A stretch of 6,334 nt of DNA, from assembly GCA_007122045.1 (NCBI GenBank), contig SKJM01000766.1, positions 1 to 6,334 on the forward strand, in the 5' to 3' direction. The notes beneath the pieces were generated by a model. That model did not search any database. It saw nothing but the letters and a program-made list of their open reading frames with translations, and was not told the DNA's origin. The DNA comes from Planctomycetales bacterium. GTDB lineage: Bacteria > Planctomycetota > Planctomycetia > Pirellulales > Thermoguttaceae. This document shows positions 1 through 4,260 of the stretch, piece by piece (within the stretch, counting starts at the first letter, position 1; every line of letters begins with the position of its first letter). Position numbers and translations under genes: made by a program.

Positions 1-231
1 CCCCCAATCGTCCCGCAGTGCTGCCTTGCGCCGCTCCTCGAAGCGCGGGAATGTCTTGCCCATGATTTCGCAAACGGCGATGAGGCGATACCGCAAGTCC
101 CGTGCATCCCGATACAACTCGTCGTCTATCCCCTCCAGGAACGCCGCAACGGGATCGACAGCATCTTCTGCAAAGTTTCCGAGCAGGGCATCGGCAAGCA
201 ACAGCTTCGTTTCGCTGTCCTCTTCCCTCAC
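1..231 (-). CDS. Hypothetical protein, C-terminus cut by window edge
   Basis: Only the first 77 codons are visible; the frame is still open at base 1. The proposed start is a GTG at 231-229 whose last two bases lie in the TGA of the preceding gene (GTGA overlap), with GGAAG a few bases upstream as a possible ribosome-binding site. A TTG five codons earlier is the only other in-frame initiator after the upstream stop. The visible protein begins MREEDSETKLLLADALLG and is acidic, with a charged helical stretch around residues 37-73 (DDELYRDARDLRYRL, then FEERRKAAL). There is no signal peptide, membrane segment or catalytic motif in the visible part. The overlap implies translation coupled to the 220-residue protein before it, so the two probably work together. 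I do not recognise the family and give no function. The coding call rests on the open frame, the tight coupling and the non-repetitive composition. Confidence 0.6.
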   Translation of the reverse strand, partial: MREEDSETKLLLADALLGNFAEDAVDPVAAFLEGIDDELYRDARDLRYRLIAVCEIMGKTFPRFEERRKAALRDDWG

Positions 232-890
232 GGCGTCTTCTTCCAAAATTCAGTAACCCAGATGTAGGACTGGATGTCGATCATGTCACGGGGCTCCAGG
301 TCGGCCACTTCCTTCCGGAGCACTTCCGCAAATCGCAGCAGGCACGAGTAAGTCGTCCAGTTCAGTTCCGGCCGGTAGTTGAGCCAGAAATGACGACGCT
401 TTGCGGCCGACTTCGTGACCTGCGGCTTCAGGAAGATGTGCTCGGTCGGATGCGCCAAGAAGGGAAACATCGTGAGGACAGTCCACTTGACCGGCGACGT
501 TTGCCTCTCGGGCAAATGCTCCAAGTCCTTGGCGAACTCCTGGAAGCGAGTCTCGAAGTCGTCTTCCCCGTAAACGAGGTCGTAAAGGCCGTTGGCGAAT
601 AGCTTCGCGGGCTTCGCTTCCTTCACCCCGTCATGCAAGGCCGCCTTTTCGTAGCGAGTCAGCATAAACCGCGTCTTGCCCTCGATCCTCACTGCACGCC
701 GACACACTTCCCCGTACTTTTCTTCCGTGAGCAGCCGGTCGAACTCCGGCTCGTTCAGCAACTCGTGCCACGCCTCGTGGGCGGCCCATTTGTAGTCCCG
801 CTCGTACCGGAGGTACAGCGGATCACTGAACCCGCCTGGGCACAACCGAAGGAACTTGTCTCGCGGGGTTTCAACGGACCCAATGCTCAT
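228..890 (-). CDS. Conserved uncharacterised protein (220 aa)
   Basis: The start ATG (890-888) is supported by a GGAG nine bases upstream, and the frame ends in TGA at 230-228, overlapping the next gene by four bases. The protein looks complete and cytosolic, with no signal peptide or membrane helix. Recognisable blocks are an N-terminal FSDPLYLRYERDYKWAAHEAW (residues 21-41), a central YEKAALHDGV (80-89), then FPFLAHPTEHIFLKPQVTK (142-160), a RPELNWTTYSCLLRFAEVL stretch (173-191) and a closing PRDMIDIQSYIWV (200-212). From memory this order (ERDYK, then EK-AL-D, then HxFLKPxVT, then NWxTY, then ARDxIDVQSFIW) recurs in uncharacterised bacterial proteins of about 220 residues, but I recall no family name or activity. 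Conserved aromatic and charged blocks suggest a folded globular domain rather than a linker. No nuclease, ATPase or DNA-binding signature is visible. Function unknown; real coding status is fairly certain. Confidence 0.8.
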   Translation of the reverse strand: MSIGSVETPRDKFLRLCPGGFSDPLYLRYERDYKWAAHEAWHELLNEPEFDRLLTEEKYGEVCRRAVRIEGKTRFMLTRYEKAALHDGVKEAKPAKLFANGLYDLVYGEDDFETRFQEFAKDLEHLPERQTSPVKWTVLTMFPFLAHPTEHIFLKPQVTKSAAKRRHFWLNYRPELNWTTYSCLLRFAEVLRKEVADLEPRDMIDIQSYIWVTEFWKKTP

Positions 891-896
891 GGCAGA

Positions 897-962
897 TTAC
901 TCCAACGTCGCCACAAAAGTGGCCGCCTCCTCGACAGAGGCCGTTTCCATCCACCGAGACAT
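897..962 (-). CDS. Possible 21-codon ORF just upstream of the 220-aa gene
   Basis: A short frame MSRWMETASVEEAATFVATLE ends in a TAA at 899-897, six bases before the ATG of the 220-residue gene; that gene's GGAG ribosome-binding site lies inside its last codons. The placement is what a leader peptide or the tail of a small upstream gene would show. Against it, neither in-frame ATG (962 or 950) has a clear ribosome-binding site, and the frame opens only at a TGA at 998-996, inside the quasi-palindromic 12-mer that forms the left outer arm of the adjacent repeat. It may therefore be a gene remnant truncated by that element, or chance. Treat it as a candidate only. Confidence 0.2.
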   Translation of the reverse strand: MSRWMETASVEEAATFVATLE

Positions 963-984
963 GGCGCGCTTGCGGCGAAACCGG

Positions 985-1134
985 GCCGTAAGCGTTCACG
1001 GGCCGGTGGCGCAGGCTGTTTTCTCCGCTGCATGCGAAGGGGACAGTCCCATTTTCGCGGCCGGAGCCGTTGACCCATTGGGCATATTCCCCTGTGTGCC
1101 GTGAAAATTGGGACAGTCCCCTGTGAACGGTTAC
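985..1134. repeat. Nested inverted-repeat element (REP/MITE-like)
   Basis: Two inverted-repeat pairs are nested in the gap between the sulfatase and the 220-residue gene. The outer pair is GTAAGCGTTCAC (988-999) and GTGAACGGTTAC (1123-1134), matching 11 of 12 bases as inverted copies. The inner pair spans 1039-1061 and 1098-1121. The left flank of the outer arm (985-1002) is itself an imperfect palindrome. Right arms abut almost directly, whereas left arms are 39 bases apart, so the element is asymmetric. No transposase or other coding sequence is inside. The architecture resembles REP/BIME or small non-autonomous MITE elements, which are spread by RAYT-type or IS transposases in trans; that is inference. 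On the minus strand it lies about 25 bases past the sulfatase stop and could also end that transcript. Confidence 0.6.
1039..1121. repeat. Inverted pair of GGGGACAGTCCC palindromes
   Basis: The left arm (1039-1061) starts GGGGACAGTCCCATTTTC and the right arm (1098-1121) ends GAAAATTGGGACAGTCCCC. Aligned as inverted copies they agree apart from two mismatches and one single-base gap over about 23 bases, with 36 bases between them. Each arm also carries its own short palindrome (GGGAC-A-GTCCC), so each can fold alone or the two can pair into a long stem. In one plus-strand frame the left copy reads GDSPIF, a string I recall from many spurious ORF calls in planctomycete genomes, which suggests a high-copy repeat. 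Genome copy number could not be checked. Confidence 0.65.
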
Positions 1135-1158
1135 AACCGGGCCGGGCAGGCCGCGCAG

Positions 1159-2667
1159 CTATCGGATGGCCGGGTCGGGCAGTTCCTGCTTGATGCCGCG
1201 GTCGATGGGCATTTCGTCGGGCACGGCGCCCACCTCTTCGAGCAGCCGGTTCAGCTCGGCCCGCAGCCGGCGCACCGTGCCGGCGTAGCGGGGATCGTCG
1301 ATCAGGTTGTGCACCTCGTCGGGATCGGTGGCCAGGTGGAACAGGTCGGGCTTGTGGCGGTCGGGGCCGCCGTCGCCGTGCGGGTAGCGGACGTACTTCC
1401 ACTCGCCGGTCCGCACCGCGCGGACGTTCGGCGTGTACGGGAACTGCTCCTCGTAGTTGTACATGTACACGTAGCTCGTGCGCCAATCGGGGTCGGGCCG
1501 CCCCGAGGCCAGCTTCTTCCACGACCGGCCGTGGATGTCGGCAATGGGCGGCACGCCGCAAATGTCAAGGATGCTCGGCACGAAGTCGACGGTGAGCACC
1601 ATTTCCTCGACGACGACGGGCTGGTCGGGGGGCGTCAGGCCCGGGTAACGCACCACCAGCGGCGCGCGGATGCTCGGCTCGTGCGCGGTGCGCTTGTCGA
1701 TCATGCCGTGCTCGCCGTTGAGGATGCCGTGGTCGGAGGTGAAGATGATGAGCGTGTTGTCCAACTCGCCCAATTCCTCCAGCAGCGCGTACATCCGCCC
1801 CACGCTGTCGTCGACCGACAGGATGGTGGCCCAGTAGGCGCGGACCATCTCGGCGAAGTGCTTCACGCCTTCGGGCGAGCGGTCGGGCCAGTCCTTGCGG
1901 TAGTCGAACAGCGGGCCGTAGATGCCGTGCCACGTGTCGAGCCGCTCCTGGTACCACTCGGCGTTGCTTTCGAGCTGGAAGGCGCTGGCCGGGTAGGGGA
2001 CGTTCACGTGCTTGAAGGCATTCTCGTACTTCGGCTCGGGGTAGTAGAAGCTGTGCGGCGCCTTGTGGCCGATGATCAGGGCCCACGGCTTCTCGCGGTC
2101 GGTTTCCCGCAGCCACTCCTCGGCCATGTCGGTTACCACGGTGGTGTAGTAGCCTTCGACCACGCGGCGCTCGCCGCCGTGGAAGCGGAAGGTGGTGTCG
2201 AAGTACTTGCCCTGGCCCTTGTGGGTGACGAAATAGTCGAACCCGCCGCGGACGTCGTCGTTGTCCTCACCCATGTGGTACTTGCCGAGGTAGGCGGTGC
2301 GGTAGCCGGCGGCCTGGAGCGATCGGGGCCAGGTGGGCATGTCGTCGGGGTATTCCGTGAAGTTGTTGGTCACGCCGTGGGCGTGGGCGTAGAGGCCGGA
2401 GAGGATCGACGCCCGGCTGGGCGAGCAGAGCGACGTGGTGCAGAAGACGTTCTCGAAGTACACCCCCTCGTGGCCCAGCCGGTCGGTATGGGGGGTATGG
2501 ATGATCGAATCGGGGTTCAGGCTCACGCAATCCCAGCGCTGGTCGTCGGTCAGGATGAACAGCACGTTGGGGCGTTCGCCGGCGCAGACCGTTGCGAGTC
2601 CGGCCGCCCCGAGGCAGGTCAGGGCGGCCAGCGCCAAGGCAATCGGACGGGTAAGCGGGGTAGCCAT
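1159..2667 (-). CDS. Secreted formylglycine-dependent sulfatase
   Basis: This 502-residue protein is a type I sulfatase of the alkaline phosphatase superfamily, which hydrolyses sulfate esters, usually on sulfated polysaccharides. Residues 1 to about 29 form a Sec signal peptide (Arg7, then a hydrophobic run 8-27) with cleavage likely near CAG/ERPN, so it should act in the periplasm or outside. The sulfatase signature [11 protein letters not shown] starts at Cys81, the residue expected to be oxidised to formylglycine, with Arg85 in place. Calcium-site residues are visible as Asp41-Asp42 (LTDDQ) and Asp312-His313 (TSDHG). Other likely active-site residues are Lys129 and His131 (LGKYH), Lys202 and His205 (GHKAPH) and Lys325 (IDKR). 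The C-terminal subdomain has the usual [14 protein letters not shown] and [15 protein letters not shown] blocks. The [13 protein letters not shown]…HAHGVTNN block resembles N-acetylglucosamine-6-sulfatase-like enzymes (SulfAtlas S1_11 type), but the substrate cannot be fixed from sequence. The start ATG has AGGAG eight bases upstream. No formylglycine-generating enzyme is in the window. Confidence 0.95.
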   Translation of the reverse strand: MATPLTRPIALALAALTCLGAAGLATVCAGERPNVLFILTDDQRWDCVSLNPDSIIHTPHTDRLGHEGVYFENVFCTTSLCSPSRASILSGLYAHAHGVTNNFTEYPDDMPTWPRSLQAAGYRTAYLGKYHMGEDNDDVRGGFDYFVTHKGQGKYFDTTFRFHGGERRVVEGYYTTVVTDMAEEWLRETDREKPWALIIGHKAPHSFYYPEPKYENAFKHVNVPYPASAFQLESNAEWYQERLDTWHGIYGPLFDYRKDWPDRSPEGVKHFAEMVRAYWATILSVDDSVGRMYALLEELGELDNTLIIFTSDHGILNGEHGMIDKRTAHEPSIRAPLVVRYPGLTPPDQPVVVEEMVLTVDFVPSILDICGVPPIADIHGRSWKKLASGRPDPDWRTSYVYMYNYEEQFPYTPNVRAVRTGEWKYVRYPHGDGGPDRHKPDLFHLATDPDEVHNLIDDPRYAGTVRRLRAELNRLLEEVGAVPDEMPIDRGIKQELPDPAIR

Positions 2668-2675
2668 GGCAACGA

Positions 2676-2680
2676 CTCCT
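2676..2680 (-). promoter_or_regulatory. Ribosome-binding site of the sulfatase
   Basis: AGGAG on the minus strand, eight bases before the ATG at 2667-2665. It fixes the sulfatase start and places the signal peptide at the very N-terminus. It sits inside a slightly longer GAGGAGT. Confidence 0.7.
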
Positions 2681-2743
2681 CATAAGGGGGGGCGGTCGGT
2701 CGGCGCGGCTTCCACGGGCCGCGACGGTTTCCAAGCAGGCTCC

Positions 2744-2772
2744 ACCCTAGCAGCGCGGGCCGGAGGTGTCCA
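2744..2772 (-). promoter_or_regulatory. Candidate sigma-70-type promoter for the sulfatase
   Basis: Minus strand: TGGACA (2772-2767, five of six bases of the TTGACA consensus), a 17-base spacer, then TAGGGT (2749-2744) preceded by TGC, giving an extended -10 form. It would start transcription near 2737 and leave a leader of about 70 bases. The -10 hexamer itself is weak (three of six), so this is a plausible site rather than a firm one. It is the best match I found in the 236-base gap upstream of the gene. Confidence 0.4.
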
Positions 2773-2826
2773 GAGCCCGGGTGCCGCGCGTGGATCATCG
2801 GATGGTTCCGAGGCGGCAATCGCTGC

Positions 2827-2842
2827 AAACGGTAGTCCGTTT
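2827..2842. other. Short perfect hairpin in the intergenic gap
   Basis: AAACGG and CCGTTT form a perfect six-base-pair stem around a four-base loop, about 60 bases past the stop of the membrane-protein gene. It lacks the long GC stem and following T-run of a classic intrinsic terminator, so a weak terminator, a protein site or chance are all possible. Confidence 0.25.
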
Positions 2843-2903
2843 CCTGCTGGTGCGCCGCGCTGGGGAGGTGTTGTGCAATGATTGGTCGTCCGGGCCGGCG
2901 CGG

Positions 2904-3203
2904 TCAATCGTGCCGTCCCCGGGCGTGTTGGACGGCCCGGTAGATCATCAGGAACAGGCCGCTGCCGAACAACCCGGCCAGCAGGCCGACAAATGCGCCG
3001 ACCACGGCGCCCAGCACGGCGTCCGCCGCAGCCAGGCCGCCGATGACGGCGCCCAGCACAAGACCGATGAAAATAGCCAGCGCCTGATACAGATTGTCCC
3101 TCAGGCGCACGTTGGGGCCCGTGACCGTGTCGGCCACCAGGTTGTACGCCTGGCGCCCGCTCATGGGCTCGCTCGGTGTTTGTTCCGGCGGCGGCTCGCT
3201 CAT
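2904..3203 (-). CDS. Small glycine-zipper membrane protein (99 aa)
   Basis: The chosen start is ATG 3203-3201 with GGA a few bases upstream. A TTG at 3239 would add 12 residues and overlap the preceding gene, but the N-terminus MSEPPPEQTPSEPMSG looks natural. Residues 1-39 are a soluble, proline-rich tail leading into NLVADTVTGPNVRLRDNLYQ (21-40). Two hydrophobic helices follow at about 40-60 and 63-88, with a short basic tail (RAVQHARGRHD). Helix 1 carries Gly47, 51 and 55; helix 2 carries Gly65, 69, 73 and 77, a continuous GxxxG register suited to tight packing of the helix pair or of oligomers. I recall similar proteins with the same NLVADTVTGPN block as uncharacterised planctomycete genes; no function is known to me. 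It lies 32 bases after the 81-residue gene on the same strand, so co-transcription is likely. A holin-like or pore role would be speculation. Confidence 0.8.
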   Translation of the reverse strand: MSEPPPEQTPSEPMSGRQAYNLVADTVTGPNVRLRDNLYQALAIFIGLVLGAVIGGLAAADAVLGAVVGAFVGLLAGLFGSGLFLMIYRAVQHARGRHD

Positions 3204-3235
3204 GCTATTCCACTCACACTTCGAGGCTCTCGCGT

Positions 3236-3481
3236 TCAAACTCGACCCTGGATACGCGAAAGCCGGCCCTCCGCGGCGCGTTCCATGTCAGAGACGGCCG
3301 AGACGATTGCAGCGTGCAGCGACTCGGCGCTTCGCTCGAACAGAAGCTCCATTCCTTGTTCATGCCCGCGGAGCGACACGTCGGTGCATCCCTCCTTTGC
3401 GAGCGCATCGGCGGCATCGAGAATGTCGTCGTGTGTCTTCGCGGCCGACGGTATAATGATGGAAAACCGGTAATCAGACAT
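3236..3481 (-). CDS. Small conserved protein of unknown function (81 aa)
   Basis: The start is ATG 3481-3479, supported by AGGAG eight bases upstream. The frame is open for 33 more codons to the right, but that extension lacks such a site and would run into the vapC stop. The protein is soluble, beginning MSDYRFSIIIPSA. A central DDILDAADALAKEGCTDVSL (18-37) leads into GMELLFERSAESLHAAIVSA (43-62), ending in a charged helix. I recall this layout (YRF-I, acidic helix, GC-D, LxFxRxAxSLxxAIxSAxxD) from small bacterial proteins of about 80 residues found near regulator or toxin-antitoxin genes; I know no named function. It sits 92 bases after the VapC toxin and 32 bases before the membrane-protein gene, so it may belong to the toxin-antitoxin cassette or to its own two-gene unit. 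A predicted alpha/beta fold is inferred only from residue pattern. Confidence 0.75.
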   Translation of the reverse strand: MSDYRFSIIIPSAAKTHDDILDAADALAKEGCTDVSLRGHEQGMELLFERSAESLHAAIVSAVSDMERAAEGRLSRIQGRV

Positions 3482-3573
3482 CGCTAATTCTCCTGCTCCT
3501 CGCCGGCGCTCCGATATGCCGAGCCTTGTGGCGCGTGGGTTCAACGCCGCATCGAACACAGCGGGGGAGATTG

Positions 3574-3960
3574 TTACCACAACCGCTGGATACCATATGC
3601 ATCGAGAACCGAATCAACGCTCACAATTGGGATCCTCTCGGCAATCGCTTGCGAGACGATCATGCGGTCGAAAGGGTCTTTGTGGTGCATCGGCAAGGCT
3701 GAGAGCACTGCCGCATGCCGAACCTCGATCGGCACGATCATTACGTCGCTTCCTTCGATTCCTTCTTGGAAGAATGTTTCGAACGGAACTGTCAGCGGGT
3801 ACTTGCCAAGGCTCACCTTGATGGCAATCTCCCAGTAACTCGCCGGGCTGAGCAGAATGCTATTGGTCGGCTCGGCAATTACTTCCAGCGCGGTTTCGCT
3901 CAACTGTGGATCGTTTGTGACGAACCACAAGAACGCGTGAGTGTCCAGAAGGAGTCTCAC
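3574..3960 (-). CDS. vapC: PIN-domain ribonuclease toxin VapC
   Basis: The 128-residue protein spans a full PIN domain, typical in length for VapC toxins, which cleave specific RNAs and halt translation until neutralised by their antitoxin. The metal-binding acidic residues are all visible: Asp6 in MRLLLDTHAFLW, Glu44 in SPASYWEIAIKVSLGK, Asp95 and Asp98 in HHKDPFDRMIVSQA, and Asp116 in PIVSVDSVLD. The block order and the DPFDRM signature match the group of PIN toxins paired with Phd-type antitoxins (COG3744-like). The start is GTG at 3960, overlapping the antitoxin stop in a GTGA, with AGGAG eight bases upstream; this coupling keeps antitoxin translated first. The catalytic set is intact, so the toxin is probably active. 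RNA target is unknown. Confidence 0.92.
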   Translation of the reverse strand: MRLLLDTHAFLWFVTNDPQLSETALEVIAEPTNSILLSPASYWEIAIKVSLGKYPLTVPFETFFQEGIEGSDVMIVPIEVRHAAVLSALPMHHKDPFDRMIVSQAIAERIPIVSVDSVLDAYGIQRLW

Positions 3961-4187
3961 GGCATATACTCCTCAAAGCCTTCGAGATGTTCGTCATCTT
4001 CGACCAGCAACGTAATCATTCCCTTGCAGCGCCCCGGCTGACGCCGTTCGAGGCGACGAGGGTGCCTCACCAGTTTCGCCACGGGTTGCTGGTTCTCAGT
4101 AATGATAATCTCCTCGCCCGGCGGCAACTGATGGATCAATTCGGCCAGCTTGCCTTGGGCTTCATTGAGACTCACAGACGTTCCCAT
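3957..4187 (-). CDS. vapB: Phd/YefM-type antitoxin of the VapC toxin
   Basis: The 76-residue protein has the two-part form of these antitoxins. The N-terminal Phd fold, which binds operator DNA, reads SVSLNEAQGKLAELIHQL (4-21) followed by GEEIIITENQQPVAKLV (24-40). The C-terminal toxin-binding tail reads GMITLLVEDDEHLEGFEEYM (56-75). The start is ATG 4187-4185 with AGGA nine bases upstream. In-frame ATG 4244 and TTG 4250 would add about 20 residues that look unlike the family and lack a ribosome-binding site. It precedes the toxin by a four-base overlap and begins 73 bases after the pheT stop on the same strand. Members of this family normally repress their own operon together with the toxin; here that is inferred. 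Named vapB for its partner, although by fold it is Phd/YefM rather than AbrB- or RHH-type. Confidence 0.9.
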   Translation of the reverse strand: MGTSVSLNEAQGKLAELIHQLPPGEEIIITENQQPVAKLVRHPRRLERRQPGRCKGMITLLVEDDEHLEGFEEYMP

Positions 4188-4199
4188 GTTCGACGGTCC

Positions 4200-4239
4200 T
4201 GTACTGGAGGTTGTCGATCTGCCGTATTCCGCTTGTACC
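4200..4239. promoter_or_regulatory. Possible autoregulatory operator of vapBC (two TGTAC sites)
   Basis: TGTACT at 4200-4205 and TGTACC at 4234-4239 lie between pheT and the antitoxin start. Phd/YefM-family antitoxins such as E. coli YefM recognise palindromes with a TGTACA core, so the pair is suggestive. The spacing here (34 bases) is wider than the E. coli arrangement and neither site is a full TGTACA. Weak evidence; no strong -35/-10 pair is visible in the same gap. Confidence 0.25.
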
Positions 4240-4260
4240 TTCATCTGCAAACATCTCGCG

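Noticed and set aside
856..1104. Plus-strand frame containing GDSPIF
   Set aside because: It reads through the inverted-repeat element; the peptide is a translation of the palindrome, not a gene.
887..1561. A 224-codon minus-strand frame running across the repeat and the 3' end of the sulfatase
   Set aside because: Arg/Pro/Ala-rich out-of-frame shadow overlapping the sulfatase C-terminus and the inverted-repeat element.
1108..2685. A 525-codon open frame on the plus strand opposite the sulfatase
   Set aside because: Low-complexity Val/Gly/Ala/Asp composition and no recognisable motif; the opposite strand encodes a complete sulfatase with signal peptide and active site.
2680..2907. A 75-codon minus-strand frame in the gap upstream of the sulfatase
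   Set aside because: Proline- and alanine-rich with no coding-like pattern; it covers the candidate promoter and the sulfatase ribosome-binding site.
3482..3580. N-terminal extension of the 81-residue protein by 33 codons
   Set aside because: No ribosome-binding site at the far start and a composition unlike the rest; AGGAG before ATG 3481 fits better.
4188..4250. Longer antitoxin starting at TTG 4250 or ATG 4244
   Set aside because: The extra residues (QAEYGRSTTSSTGPSN) are not family-like, and family proteins begin close to the SVSLNEAQGKL block.
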